Below are positions 34,396 to 43,035 of a stretch of 64,000 nucleotides of DNA, piece after piece. Below the pieces are notes generated by a model. It worked only from the letters and a program-made list of their open reading frames with translations, was not told the origin of the DNA and did not search any database. Position 1 is the stretch's first letter. Each line of letters opens with the position of its first letter. The position numbers and the translations under genes are program-made. The stretch comes from Shimia thalassica (GTDB lineage Bacteria > Pseudomonadota > Alphaproteobacteria > Rhodobacterales > Rhodobacteraceae): assembly GCF_001458215.1 (NCBI RefSeq), contig NZ_CYTW01000002.1:124001-188000 (forward strand), written 5' to 3'.

Positions 34396-35376
34396 CTATG
34401 CGTTTTGAGCGCGGCGCAGCAGGCGGACGGATTGTCCGAAGCCGGCCTTGAAAGCACGCGCAAAGCTGGCTTGGGAGGCGAAACCCGTTGCAAGGGCGAT
34501 GTCTTGCACTGATTGGCTAGTGTCGGTGGCAAGGCGATAGGCCTCGTCCAGCCTCAGTTGAAGGTAGTAGGCATGGGGGGAGAGGTTGAGATGTGTGCGA
34601 AACCGGTTTTCAAGGCTGCGCTGGGACAGGGACATCCGTTTGGCAATCTCGGTAATCGAGAGCGGCGTGTCGAGGTGGGCTTCCATCAGGTCGAGGGCTC
34701 GCGCGATTTGCGGGTTGCGGCGGATTTTGCGCGATGTGGCGCTGATGCTTTGTCGCTGGGTGCCGAGGGGAACGGGGTCATACAAAAACGCGGAGGCAAC
34801 ACGGCGCGCCAACCCCTGGCCAAAGCGTGTCGAAATCAGGTGGAGCATCATGTCGATCCCGGGGGCGGCGCCTCCGGAGGTTGCGAAGGGGGGGCTGATG
34901 ACAAACCTGTCGCGTCTGGCATCCACCTGAGGAAAACGTGTGGCCAGATCCTCGAGATCCTCCCAGTGGGTGGTCGCGCTGTGGCCGTCCAGAAGGCCGG
35001 CGCGTGCCAGTATCCAAGGTCCCCCGTCAATGGCTGCGATGGCAACGCCTGCGGCATGCAGGCGGCGTAGGCTGGACAACAGGCGTGGCGTGGCGTGGGC
35101 TTCGAGGTTGAAGCCGGCGACCATCACCAGAAGATCAAAGCCTTCAGCTTGCGCAATCGGCGCGCCGTTGATGCTCAGGCCGCTGGTGAGTTGTGCTGCT
35201 GCGCCGGTAGGCGTAAAAAATTTCCAGCGAAACAGGTTTTTGCCAGCGCGCCGGTTGGTGGCGCGCATCGGGTCAACAGCCGCGGCAAAGCTGAGCGTGT
35301 TGCAGTCATCCAGAACAAGTACCGCAGTTTCGAGGGGGGCTTGATTGGGCTGAAAGATGTTTTTTGCAATGTTCAT
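34396..35376 (-). CDS. GlxA/CdhR-type AraC regulator
   Basis: About 326 residues from the ATG at 35376; earlier starts up to 35466 would run into the divergent gene's promoter. The N-terminal half is a DJ-1/PfpI-like ligand domain (TAVLVLDDCNTLSFAAAVDP ... AIDGGPWILARAGLLDG, in part) and the C-terminal part is an AraC HTH (IARALDLMEAHLDTPLSITE, MSLSQRSLENRF). This is the architecture of CdhR, activator of carnitine catabolism in Pseudomonas. Divergence from the carnitine genes, 78 bases away, supports that role by context. Confidence 0.8.
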   Translation of the reverse strand: MNIAKNIFQPNQAPLETAVLVLDDCNTLSFAAAVDPMRATNRRAGKNLFRWKFFTPTGAAAQLTSGLSINGAPIAQAEGFDLLVMVAGFNLEAHATPRLLSSLRRLHAAGVAIAAIDGGPWILARAGLLDGHSATTHWEDLEDLATRFPQVDARRDRFVISPPFATSGGAAPGIDMMLHLISTRFGQGLARRVASAFLYDPVPLGTQRQSISATSRKIRRNPQIARALDLMEAHLDTPLSITEIAKRMSLSQRSLENRFRTHLNLSPHAYYLQLRLDEAYRLATDTSQSVQDIALATGFASQASFARAFKAGFGQSVRLLRRAQNA

Positions 35377-35454
35377 CAATTTTGCTTCGTAAAGTGCAAA
35401 GTCAAAAGGCGCAAGGCTGCTCATACTTTTGGCAACTCTAGGAAAGGAATCGCC

Positions 35455-36372
35455 ATGCCCTTGCAAATGAACCGTGAGGTTTTCATCACCTGCGCCGTGA
35501 CCGGATCAGGTGGCACCCAGGATCGTAGCCCGCATGTGCCGCGTTCGCCCGAACAAATTGCAAACAGCGCGATTGCCGCGGCCAAGGCCGGTGCCGCTGT
35601 GGTGCATTGCCATGTGCGCGATCCGGAAACAGGCGCCCCCAGCCGCGATTTGGGTCTGTACCGCGAAGTTACGGACCGCATCCGCGACAGTGAAACAGAT
35701 ATGGTGTTGAACCTGACCGCAGGCATGGGCGGAGACATCGTTTTTGGCGATGCCGAAAACCCGCTGCCATTGAATGCGGCTGGTACAGATATGGTCGGCG
35801 CGACCGAGCGTATGGCCCATATCGCCGAATGCTTGCCCGAGATTTGCACGCTGGATTGCGGCACGATGAACTTTGCCGAGGCTGATTACGTGATGACCAA
35901 CACGCCGGGCATGTTGCGCGCCATGGGGCAGATGATGACCGATCTGGGCGTGAAGCCCGAGATCGAGGCCTTTGACACCGGCCACCTTTGGTTTGCCACG
36001 CAACTGGTCAAAGAGGGCATCCTGACCTCACCTGCACTGGTGCAGTTGTGCATGGGCGTGCCATGGGGCGCACCAAATGATCTGAACACCTTTATGGCGA
36101 TGGTCAACAACGTGCCGTCCGACTGGAACTGGTCCGCGTTTTCACTTGGGCGTGACCAGATGGCATATGTTGCGGCCTCGGTTCTGGCTGGCGGCAACGT
36201 GCGGGTTGGTTTGGAAGACAACCTTTGGCTCGACAAGGGCGTTTTGGCAGAGAACTATCAACTGGTTGAACGCGCCGTGGGCGTTGTCAAGGGCATGGGG
36301 GCCAAGGTGATCGGCCCCGAGGCCGTGCGTGAGAAGCTGGGGTTGGTCAAGCGCGCACCTGTTTCGTCTTAA
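35455..36372 (+). CDS. cdhC: beta-keto acid cleavage enzyme (BKACE), probable 3-dehydrocarnitine cleavage
   Basis: A 305-residue DUF849/BKACE protein. The zinc-binding HCHVRD motif is at about residue 50, with LNLTAGMGG, DCGTMNF and the C-terminal VGLEDNLWLDKG also conserved. BKACE enzymes convert a beta-keto acid plus acetyl-CoA to acetoacetate plus a CoA ester; for CdhC, 3-dehydrocarnitine gives betainyl-CoA. The ATG at 35455 has AGGAAAGGA upstream; the frame extends upstream without support. Substrate assignment rests on the neighbouring carnitine dehydrogenase. Confidence 0.83.
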   Translation: MPLQMNREVFITCAVTGSGGTQDRSPHVPRSPEQIANSAIAAAKAGAAVVHCHVRDPETGAPSRDLGLYREVTDRIRDSETDMVLNLTAGMGGDIVFGDAENPLPLNAAGTDMVGATERMAHIAECLPEICTLDCGTMNFAEADYVMTNTPGMLRAMGQMMTDLGVKPEIEAFDTGHLWFATQLVKEGILTSPALVQLCMGVPWGAPNDLNTFMAMVNNVPSDWNWSAFSLGRDQMAYVAASVLAGGNVRVGLEDNLWLDKGVLAENYQLVERAVGVVKGMGAKVIGPEAVREKLGLVKRAPVSS

Positions 36373-36410
36373 GGTTGCGAAAAGGTTATCTTCAGGTTGC
36401 GCCGGAAAAA

Positions 36411-36420
36411 GGGGGGGGGG
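36411..36420 (+). repeat. poly-G tract (G10)
   Basis: Ten consecutive G after AAAAA, 13 bases before the ATG of the 116-aa membrane protein and 38 bases after the BKACE stop. Such tracts are prone to slippage. Here it lies near the ribosome site rather than in a coding frame. Confidence 0.9.
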
Positions 36421-36433
36421 TAAGTTGTGAGCC

Positions 36434-36784
36434 ATGTTCATGAAATTCACCCTCTCGTTGTTCTTTGCCCTCGTGCTGTCGATGGTAGCCTTTCTTCAAT
36501 CCGAAGCCGCTTGGTGGAAAGGCCCGTTGGTGGCGTTTGCTCTGGGCGTTGTGACAGTGGTCCTTTTGTTCATTGTTGCCGCCGAAGTGCCGCAAGGCGC
36601 AAGCCTTCCGCCGTCTTCCGGGATGGTCGTCGCGGCGTTCTTGGGAACTGTTCTGATCGGGGCCGGGTCTGGCTTGGCTCTGATTTTAAGGAAAATGTGG
36701 AGCCCTGGCAAAATTGCCAAGGTGGTGTTTCTAGGCGGGTGGATTCTCAGCTTCATGGGGATGATGACGCTCGCCTTTTCTTGA
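36434..36784 (+). CDS. membrane protein within the carnitine operon
   Basis: A 116-residue hydrophobic protein with about four membrane spans (roughly 4-22, 30-50, 65-86 and 95-114). The start is ATG-TTC-ATG, and the second ATG at 36440 is also possible. No known family. It lies between the BKACE and carnitine dehydrogenase genes, 16 bases before the latter. It is unlike the carnitine ABC binding protein CaiX or BCCT transporters, so it is probably not the carnitine importer by itself. The poly-G run upstream is unusual. Confidence 0.6.
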   Translation: MFMKFTLSLFFALVLSMVAFLQSEAAWWKGPLVAFALGVVTVVLLFIVAAEVPQGASLPPSSGMVVAAFLGTVLIGAGSGLALILRKMWSPGKIAKVVFLGGWILSFMGMMTLAFS

Positions 36785-36800
36785 AAGAAAGAGGTGTGCG

Positions 36801-38276
36801 ATGGCGCGCGTAGCAGCAATTATTGGTGGCGGAGTTATCGGCGGCGGATGGGCCGCGCGGTTCCTTTTGAACGGTTGGGATGTGCGGGTGTTTGATCCCG
36901 ACCCCGAGGCCGAGCGCAAGATCAGTGAAGTTTTGGCCAATGCGCGTGTGTCGATGCCGGGCCTAAGTGATACGGCACTGCCCGCCGAGGGCGCTTTGAC
37001 CTTTCACGACACCATTGCGCAAACCGTCGAAGGTGCCGAGTGGATTCAGGAAAGCGTTCCGGAACGGCTTGATATGAAGCTCAAGGTCTATGCCGAGATT
37101 CAGGCCCATTGCGCCGCGGATGCGATTATCGGGTCGTCCACATCCGGCTTTAAGCCCAGCGAATTGCAGGAAGGGGCGACGCGCCCCGGTCAGATCGCGG
37201 TAACCCACCCGTTTAACCCGGTTTATCTGTTGCCCCTGATCGAACTAGTGCCAACCGATGCAAACTCGGCCGATATGATCGCCCGTGCCAAAGGCGTGAT
37301 TTCGGATATTGGCATGTTCCCGTTGCATGTACGCAAGGAAATCGACGCACATATTGCGGACCGTTTTCTTGAGGCTGTCTGGCGCGAGGCGCTCTGGCTG
37401 GTCAAGGATGGTGTCGCCACGACCGAAGAGATTGACGAGGCCATCCGTATGGGGTTCGGCATTCGGTGGGCGCAGATGGGTCTGTTTGACACCTATCGCG
37501 TGGCGGGGGGCGAGGCCGGCATGAAGCACTTTATGGCGCAATTTGGCCCCGCTTTGAAATGGCCATGGACCAAGCTGATGGATGTGCCAGAGTTCAACGA
37601 CGAACTGGTCGATCTGATCGCGGGACAGTCGGATGAACAATCGGGGCACATGACCATCCGCGAGATGGAACGCATTCGCGACAACAACCTTGTGTCGATG
37701 ATGCGCGCCCTGAAAGCCCAGAACTTTGGCGCAGGTGCGGTCATGAACCGCCATGACGTCAAGCTGGCTTTGGATGCAGGTATGGCGCGCAGGGCGGCCG
37801 ATATTGCGGACCCGTCCAAACCTGTTGTAACTGTCTCGCGTGCGGTGCCGATCGACTGGCTGGATTACAACGGTCACATGACCGAGAGCCGCTATCTGCA
37901 CGCCTTTGCCGATGCGTCCGACCGGTTGATGGAGATCATTGGCTGCGATCAGGACTATATCGCGACGGGTGGCAGTTTCTTTACCGCCGAGACCCATATC
38001 CGGCATATCGACGAGACCCATCTGGGATCGCGGATCGAGGTACGCACGCGGGTGCTAATGGCCGAGGGCAAGAAGATGCACCTTTGGCACGAGATGTATG
38101 CCGGTGACAAATTGCTGGCGACGGGCGAACATATCCTGATCCATGTGAGCCTTGAAACGCGCCGGCCCGCGCCGTTCAGCCCTGAAATCGCTGCCAATCT
38201 GGCAATGATTTCCGAGGCGCAATCCGGTCTTCCGGCGCCTGAGGGCGCTGGGCGGTATGTGGGGCAACCACGGTGA
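36801..38276 (+). CDS. lcdH: carnitine 3-dehydrogenase / betainyl-CoA thioesterase fusion
   Basis: A 491-residue two-domain protein. Residues 1-320 are a 3-hydroxyacyl-CoA-dehydrogenase-like L-carnitine dehydrogenase: NAD motif IIGGGVIGGGWAARFLLNG, the ESVPERLDMKLKVYAEI and STSGFKPSEL blocks, and AVTHPFNPVYLLPLIEL. Residues 345-480 are a hotdog thioesterase with DWLDYNGHMTESRYLHAF, as in CdhB. The fused form is known from rhizobial carnitine dehydrogenases. Together with BKACE it would convert L-carnitine to glycine betaine and acetoacetate. AAAGAAAGAGG precedes the ATG. Confidence 0.88.
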   Translation: MARVAAIIGGGVIGGGWAARFLLNGWDVRVFDPDPEAERKISEVLANARVSMPGLSDTALPAEGALTFHDTIAQTVEGAEWIQESVPERLDMKLKVYAEIQAHCAADAIIGSSTSGFKPSELQEGATRPGQIAVTHPFNPVYLLPLIELVPTDANSADMIARAKGVISDIGMFPLHVRKEIDAHIADRFLEAVWREALWLVKDGVATTEEIDEAIRMGFGIRWAQMGLFDTYRVAGGEAGMKHFMAQFGPALKWPWTKLMDVPEFNDELVDLIAGQSDEQSGHMTIREMERIRDNNLVSMMRALKAQNFGAGAVMNRHDVKLALDAGMARRAADIADPSKPVVTVSRAVPIDWLDYNGHMTESRYLHAFADASDRLMEIIGCDQDYIATGGSFFTAETHIRHIDETHLGSRIEVRTRVLMAEGKKMHLWHEMYAGDKLLATGEHILIHVSLETRRPAPFSPEIAANLAMISEAQSGLPAPEGAGRYVGQPR

Positions 38277-39046
38277 TGTCTGTTGCGAAAAAGCGTGTGC
38301 TGATCACCGCAGGTGCGTCCGGTATCGGGCGCGCCATGGGCGAAGCTTTTGACATGGAAGGTTTCGATGTCTGGGTCAGCGATCTGGACCCCGAAGCCCT
38401 GTCATCGGTTCCGCCACATTGGCGGCGCAGCCATGTGGATGTGGCGAATGAAGACGCCATGGCCGCGATGTTTGCCGAGGTCGAACGCGTCTGGGGCGGG
38501 CTTGAGGTGCTGTGTGCAAACGCAGGCATCGCAGGCCCGACCGCGCCAGTCGAAGAGGTCGCCTTAGACGATTGGCGCAATTGCGTGGCGATCAATCTGG
38601 ACGGGGTATTTCTGGCGGCCAAATTTGCCACGCCGTTGATGAAACAGGCCCATAAAGGATCAATCGTTGTAACGTCATCCACAGCTGGGCAATACGGATA
38701 CCCGTATCGCAGCCCTTACGCTGCATCGAAATGGGCCGTCATTGGTTTTGCCAAAACACTGGCGATGGAACTGGGCGGGTTCAACATCCGGTGCAACGTG
38801 ATTTGTCCCGGATCGGTCGAAGGCCCGAGGATGGAGCGTGTGCTTGAACGCGAAGCGGCCACCAAAGGCATGACGCGGGACGAGGTGTATCAGGGATATG
38901 CCAGCGGAACGTCACTGGGGCGGTTTGTGCAAGCCAGCGAAATTGCAGATATGGCGGTTTTCCTTGGCTCTGATGCGGCCAAAGCCGTTTCGGGACAGGT
39001 GATTGCGGTTGATGGGCATACCGTCAATCCGGATCCCAAAGTCTGA
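38276..39046 (+). CDS. SDR family oxidoreductase, carnitine operon
   Basis: A 256-residue short-chain dehydrogenase. It has TAGASGIGRAMGEAF, CANAGIAG, the catalytic Ser in VVTSSTAGQYG, YAASK, and the PGSVEGPRM loop. The ATG overlaps the fusion-gene stop by one base (TGATG); a GTG at 38273 would add one residue. Its substrate is unknown. Possible tasks are reduction of acetoacetate released by BKACE, or interconversion of carnitine isomers through dehydrocarnitine; both are inferred from position. Confidence 0.78.
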   Translation: MSVAKKRVLITAGASGIGRAMGEAFDMEGFDVWVSDLDPEALSSVPPHWRRSHVDVANEDAMAAMFAEVERVWGGLEVLCANAGIAGPTAPVEEVALDDWRNCVAINLDGVFLAAKFATPLMKQAHKGSIVVTSSTAGQYGYPYRSPYAASKWAVIGFAKTLAMELGGFNIRCNVICPGSVEGPRMERVLEREAATKGMTRDEVYQGYASGTSLGRFVQASEIADMAVFLGSDAAKAVSGQVIAVDGHTVNPDPKV

Positions 39047-39049
39047 GCC

Positions 39050-39907
39050 CTATATGAGCTTCTGAAGTGTCTCGATGTGGTCGGGCAAGGTGCGCGCGGT
39101 CACAGGGGCGCTGCGCACGAGATTGTCGAAATGGGTTGTGAAGCCCTGAACACGTTCGACATCCCGAAAGGCGAGATAATTCCGCCCTAGATAGAGCACC
39201 GCCAACAGCGGGCCAAAGACCGTTATGGGCGCGGAAAACAACTGTCGGGCATCAAACAGATAAACGCGCAGACGCGGGTAAAGCTGGCTGCAAAGATCAG
39301 ACATGTGGTTGAGCTGGGCATAGCGTAATTCTGCAGGCAGGCCGTCATAGTACCCTTTCCCCGTGGCAAAGCTGAGCAACTCGTGAAGCGGAAGCGCAAT
39401 CTCATAATCCGATTGGCTGGCCCGCATCCAGTTCAGGCGATCTTCGGAGGCGCCAATCGCCTGATCGGTGGTGCGCCCCAAATGCGGTGAGTATTCCCAT
39501 TCAAGGATCTCGCGCGTTTTGAGCATATCCGGAAGGCCGGCGGGCACATGCCGGATTTTGTAACCGGCGGCCTCGATGTGCCAGCCAAAAATCTGTTCAT
39601 CGACCAGCGCCCGCGGTGCTTCTGTCAGGGTCAGTGAGTTGGCAAGGATATCTGCCGCGCTTTCTGGACGGTCTGTCAGCGACAACAGCCAGTCCGCAGA
39701 CACACCAAGGGCCGCGGCGCATTCCCCCACAACCTGTGCATTCGGCAATCGGGCGCCCTGATCCTTGAGAAGTTGGGAAATCGTCGAGCGGTCCACGCCA
39801 ATCTGGCGTGAGAGGGCGCTCTGGGTGATGGCCTTGTCCTGCATGGCGGCCTCGAGACGTTGGCGAAAACGTAAGGCGCGCAGGCGTTTGTCGATAATTT
39901 TGCTCAT
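39050..39907 (-). CDS. XRE family transcriptional regulator
   Basis: A 285-residue protein with an N-terminal XRE HTH (about 18-75, KAITQSALSRQIGVDRSTIS then VVGECAAALGVSADWLLSL) and a long C-terminal domain of unknown ligand. That domain contains HIEAAGYKIRHVPAGLPDML and a Tyr/Leu-rich end. I do not recognise the effector domain. It converges with the SDR gene (3-base gap) and is divergent from DUF2061; a TTTGT-N5-ACAAA palindrome lies 28 bases before its start. Confidence 0.8.
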   Translation of the reverse strand: MSKIIDKRLRALRFRQRLEAAMQDKAITQSALSRQIGVDRSTISQLLKDQGARLPNAQVVGECAAALGVSADWLLSLTDRPESAADILANSLTLTEAPRALVDEQIFGWHIEAAGYKIRHVPAGLPDMLKTREILEWEYSPHLGRTTDQAIGASEDRLNWMRASQSDYEIALPLHELLSFATGKGYYDGLPAELRYAQLNHMSDLCSQLYPRLRVYLFDARQLFSAPITVFGPLLAVLYLGRNYLAFRDVERVQGFTTHFDNLVRSAPVTARTLPDHIETLQKLI

Positions 39908-39935
39908 GTGTTTAATTTTATCACCAGTTGGGAAT

Positions 39936-39950
39936 TTTGTGAATTACAAA
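39936..39950. promoter_or_regulatory. palindrome TTTGT-GAATT-ACAAA, candidate XRE operator
   Basis: A 5-5-5 perfect inverted repeat in the divergent region between the XRE gene (28 bases to its start) and DUF2061 (66 bases to its start). Autoregulation by the XRE protein is the simplest reading. Confidence 0.5.
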
Positions 39951-39985
39951 CAGAATGTCCGTACCTGCCCATTCGCGGTAACGCT

Positions 39986-40004
39986 TTTGTGAGCTCCTCA
40001 CAAA
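39986..40004 (+). promoter_or_regulatory. hairpin TTTGTGAG-CTC-CTCACAAA upstream of DUF2061
   Basis: An 8-bp perfect inverted repeat with a 3-base spacer, ending 12 bases before the DUF2061 ATG and just upstream of AAAGG. As RNA it would fold next to the ribosome site; as DNA it shares TTTGT/ACAAA ends with the palindrome at 39936-39950. Confidence 0.45.
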
Positions 40005-40016
40005 GAAAGGCAGACA

Positions 40017-40220
40017 ATGGAAACCCGCAAACGCTCGGTGACAAAAGCGATCATTTGGAACCTTTTAGGTCTGACCACCATGAGTGTGGTGGGCTATGTC
40101 GCGACCGGATCGGCCGCTGTGGGGGGGAAGCTTGCTCTTGTGAATACGGCATTGGGGTTTGCGCTTTACCTGATTTATGAACGCGTCTGGTCTGCAATCC
40201 GGTGGGGCCGCCATGTCTGA
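40017..40220 (+). CDS. DUF2061 membrane protein
   Basis: A 67-residue protein with two membrane spans (about 12-30 and 38-56) and the family start KRSVTKAIIWNLLGLTTMSV and end ALYLIYERVWSAIRWGR. DUF2061 function is unknown. The stop lies eight bases inside the desaturase gene, so the two are translationally coupled. Confidence 0.85.
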   Translation: METRKRSVTKAIIWNLLGLTTMSVVGYVATGSAAVGGKLALVNTALGFALYLIYERVWSAIRWGRHV

Positions 40221-41121
40221 TCTCCGCAAAAACAGACCCGCAGTGGAATGGCCCACACTGTGCATGATGGCCATTTGCTATGTCACGTTTGTGATTGGCA
40301 CAACGTGGGCTAGTACCCTGTTCCTGCCTTTGGGCATGATCCTGTCGACCTTGGCAATTGCGTTGCATTCTTCGCTGACCCACGAGGTCTTGCATGGTCA
40401 TCCATTCCGCAATCAACGACTGAACGACTTGCTTGTGTTTCCCGCACTCGGGCTGGCCATTCCATACTATCGGTTTCGCGATACGCATCTGGCGCATCAT
40501 CAAGATTCCATCCTGACGGACCCATACGATGATCCCGAAAGCAACTATCTGGATCCAACGATCTGGGCCGCGCTGCCGGTCTGGAAGCAGGCTTTGCACA
40601 GGTTCAACAACACGCTGTTGGGGCGGCTGGTGATTGGTCCGACCATGGGGCAGGTGGCGTTTATGGCGTGCGACTGGCAGGCGATCCGTGACGGCGACAC
40701 AGCGGTATTGAAGGGCTGGCTCTGGCATATTCCTGCGGTTTTGCTGGTGATATGGTGGATGGCGTCGGTCATGACGCTGCCGATCTGGGCCTACCTGGTC
40801 AGCGCCTATGTTGCCTTGTCCATTCTAAAAATCCGGACGTTTCTTGAACATCAGGCGCACGAAAGGGCGCGGGGGCGTACCGTCATTATTGATGATCGTG
40901 GTCCTTTGGCGTGGATTTTCCTGTTCAACAGCCTGCACGTTGTCCATCACATGCATCCCAAGGTCGCATGGTACAACATGCCAAAGCTGTTTCGTGAAAA
41001 CCGCGAACGGTATCTGCGTCAGAATGAAAGCTATTATTACGGATCCTATCGCGAGATTTTCATGCGCTACTTCTTAAAAGCCAAAGACCCGGTTCCGCAT
41101 CCGCTCTGGCCGTGGAAGTAG
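40213..41121 (+). CDS. membrane fatty acid desaturase family protein
   Basis: A 302-residue di-iron membrane enzyme with three His boxes: HSSLTHEVLHGH (about 55-66), HLAHHQD (about 95) and HVVHHMHP (about 247). Hydrophobic spans lie between them. Start at the ATG 40213 (MSDLRKNRP), inside the DUF2061 end. The family includes acyl-lipid desaturases and carotenoid ketolase/hydroxylase-like enzymes; the substrate is not determined. Coupled to DUF2061, which may assist in the membrane. Confidence 0.83.
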   Translation: MSDLRKNRPAVEWPTLCMMAICYVTFVIGTTWASTLFLPLGMILSTLAIALHSSLTHEVLHGHPFRNQRLNDLLVFPALGLAIPYYRFRDTHLAHHQDSILTDPYDDPESNYLDPTIWAALPVWKQALHRFNNTLLGRLVIGPTMGQVAFMACDWQAIRDGDTAVLKGWLWHIPAVLLVIWWMASVMTLPIWAYLVSAYVALSILKIRTFLEHQAHERARGRTVIIDDRGPLAWIFLFNSLHVVHHMHPKVAWYNMPKLFRENRERYLRQNESYYYGSYREIFMRYFLKAKDPVPHPLWPWK

Positions 41122-41141
41122 GGCCGTGATCTAAGGGCGGC

Positions 41142-42047
41142 ATGGAACTCTGGATTGCCGCTTCGGTTGCCGCCGCGCTGTTTCAAACAGTGCGGTTTAT
41201 GCTTCAAAAACACCTCTCAGGCCTGTCGTTGTCGGCAGCAGGGGCAACGTTTGCACGGTTTGTGTATTCCGCTCCGTTGGCGCTGCTGTGTCTTGCCGTT
41301 TACCTCAGCCTTGCGCCGAACGGGATTGTGCCCCCTGCCGCCGCCTTCTGGCTGTTTGGAATGGTGGGCGGAGTCGCCCAGATCGTTGCAACCGTATGCA
41401 CGGTGCTGTTGTTCAAGCGGCGCAATTTTGCGGTTGGGATTACCTTTATCAAGGTTGAGGTCTTGTTGACCGCACTGATCGGAATTGTTGTTCTGGGGGA
41501 CGCGGTTTCAGGTCTCGGCATGGCGGCGATAATTGTCGGGGTTGCGGGTGTTCTGGTGCTGTCGGGGCCGTCAGACACGGGAACGGGCGGATTTTTGCGG
41601 CGTGTGGTCAGCCCCTCTGCGGCATTGGGCCTGACGGCGGGGGCCTTGTTTGGCGTCTCTGCCGTGAGTTATCGGGGGGCTTCTCTCGAGATTGCGAGCA
41701 TCGATCCGTTTTTGCGGGCGCTGGTTACGCTTGCTGCGGTGACCACGATGCAAATGATGGCAATGGCTGTCTGGCTGAGGTTCCGCGAAGTGGGGGAAAT
41801 CCGACGCGTGGTTCATGCGTGGCGCGGGGCTGTCTGGATTGGCCTGACCAGCATGGCAGGATCATTTTGCTGGTTCACCGCGTTTACATTGCAAAATGCA
41901 GCCTATGTCAAAGCGGTCGGGCAAATCGAATTGATCTTTGCCATTGTCGGATCGGTTGTTTTCTTCCGTGAACGCATTTCCGCAAGAGAATGGCTTGGCA
42001 TGGCCTTGCTGAGCGCAAGTATTCTTGTGCTGGTTCTGGTGTTGTAA
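41142..42047 (+). CDS. EamA/DMT superfamily transporter
   Basis: A 301-residue membrane protein with about ten spans in two EamA halves; the second half has GSFCWFTAFTLQNAAYVKAV and ends in ISAREWLGMALLSASILVLV, usual for DMT exporters. No substrate can be assigned. It follows the desaturase by 20 bases and converges with a second EamA gene 13 bases away; they are in different subgroups judging by low visible similarity. Confidence 0.82.
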   Translation: MELWIAASVAAALFQTVRFMLQKHLSGLSLSAAGATFARFVYSAPLALLCLAVYLSLAPNGIVPPAAAFWLFGMVGGVAQIVATVCTVLLFKRRNFAVGITFIKVEVLLTALIGIVVLGDAVSGLGMAAIIVGVAGVLVLSGPSDTGTGGFLRRVVSPSAALGLTAGALFGVSAVSYRGASLEIASIDPFLRALVTLAAVTTMQMMAMAVWLRFREVGEIRRVVHAWRGAVWIGLTSMAGSFCWFTAFTLQNAAYVKAVGQIELIFAIVGSVVFFRERISAREWLGMALLSASILVLVLVL

Positions 42048-42060
42048 CGCGCGCTGAGGG

Positions 42061-42936
42061 CTATTTGCGGCGGGTTTCGCGCCATGCAAGGATTGCCGCG
42101 CTGCCCAGAATGAGGGTCGCCCCCAAAAGCGTTATGTGATCAGGTATGACATCAAAAATGACCGCATCATAGAGCGTGGCAAAGGCCAGTGTCGTATAGA
42201 AAATAGGCGAGACAAAGCTGGCATCGGCCAAACGCATGGCGTTGATAAAACAGGTCTGTGCCGAGGCCATCAAAAGACCAATGCCCGCAAGAGCAGCCCA
42301 TTGCAGCGGGGCAGGTGACTGCCAGACAAACACAGCGGCCAGTGTTGCGATTGCAAGGCCGATCGCGTTGTTGATCAATAGGATCTGAAACGGTTTTTCA
42401 CGACTCGACAGCAACTTGATAAAGATCATCTCTCCGCCCATCATCAGTGCCGCCATCAGGGCAAGAAGTGCGCCCGCTTGCAGGGTGCCGGCGCTTGGCC
42501 GTGTCAGGATCATCGCGCCGAAAAAGGCCAGCGCAGCAGATCCCCAGCGCCAGGGGCCTACGCGCTCCCCCAGAAACGGAATCGCGAACACCATCGCAAA
42601 CACGGGGTTCAAAAAGCTGATCGCGGTGGCGTCGGACAGGGGAATGAATGTGGCCGCAGCAAACATGAGCGTGACGCCGCCCCATCCCAGACCGGAACGT
42701 CCGAAATGATACCCCAAATGCGGGCGCGTGAACGTCGGGCGCAAAATCACGGCCGCCAGTGAAAACGCCAGAAACGCAAACAGGAAACGGCCCTGGCTGA
42801 TTTGAAGCGGCGACAGGGCAGGGCCCAACACACCGGTTCCCACAGCTTTTGCCAAAAGGGTCGTCCCCGCCACAAACCCCGAGGCGGTGACAGTCAAAAG
42901 GGCAGCCAGTGCCGGGCGTTGGGGGGTATCGGTCAT
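42061..42936 (-). CDS. EamA/DMT superfamily transporter
   Basis: A 291-residue ten-span DMT protein with the first-half end motif SDATAISFLNPVFAMVFAIP and LGERVGPWRW, and the second-half DASFVSPIFYTTLAFATLYD, which resembles RhaT/RarD-like EamA proteins. The substrate is unknown. Convergent with the preceding transporter and divergent from the argD leader. Confidence 0.82.
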   Translation of the reverse strand: MTDTPQRPALAALLTVTASGFVAGTTLLAKAVGTGVLGPALSPLQISQGRFLFAFLAFSLAAVILRPTFTRPHLGYHFGRSGLGWGGVTLMFAAATFIPLSDATAISFLNPVFAMVFAIPFLGERVGPWRWGSAALAFFGAMILTRPSAGTLQAGALLALMAALMMGGEMIFIKLLSSREKPFQILLINNAIGLAIATLAAVFVWQSPAPLQWAALAGIGLLMASAQTCFINAMRLADASFVSPIFYTTLAFATLYDAVIFDVIPDHITLLGATLILGSAAILAWRETRRK

Positions 42937-43035
42937 ATGTGTTGCTTGGCGATGAAACGCGCGCGTGGCAAGGGGAATTGCACGTTATGTGAAAAGGGGG
43001 TTCTCAAACCGGAAAAGCAACGTTAGAGAGGCCAC

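Noticed and set aside
35095-35454. N-terminal extension of the BKACE protein
   Set aside because: It overlaps the divergent regulator and lacks homology; BKACE proteins begin near MNREVFITCAVTGSG.
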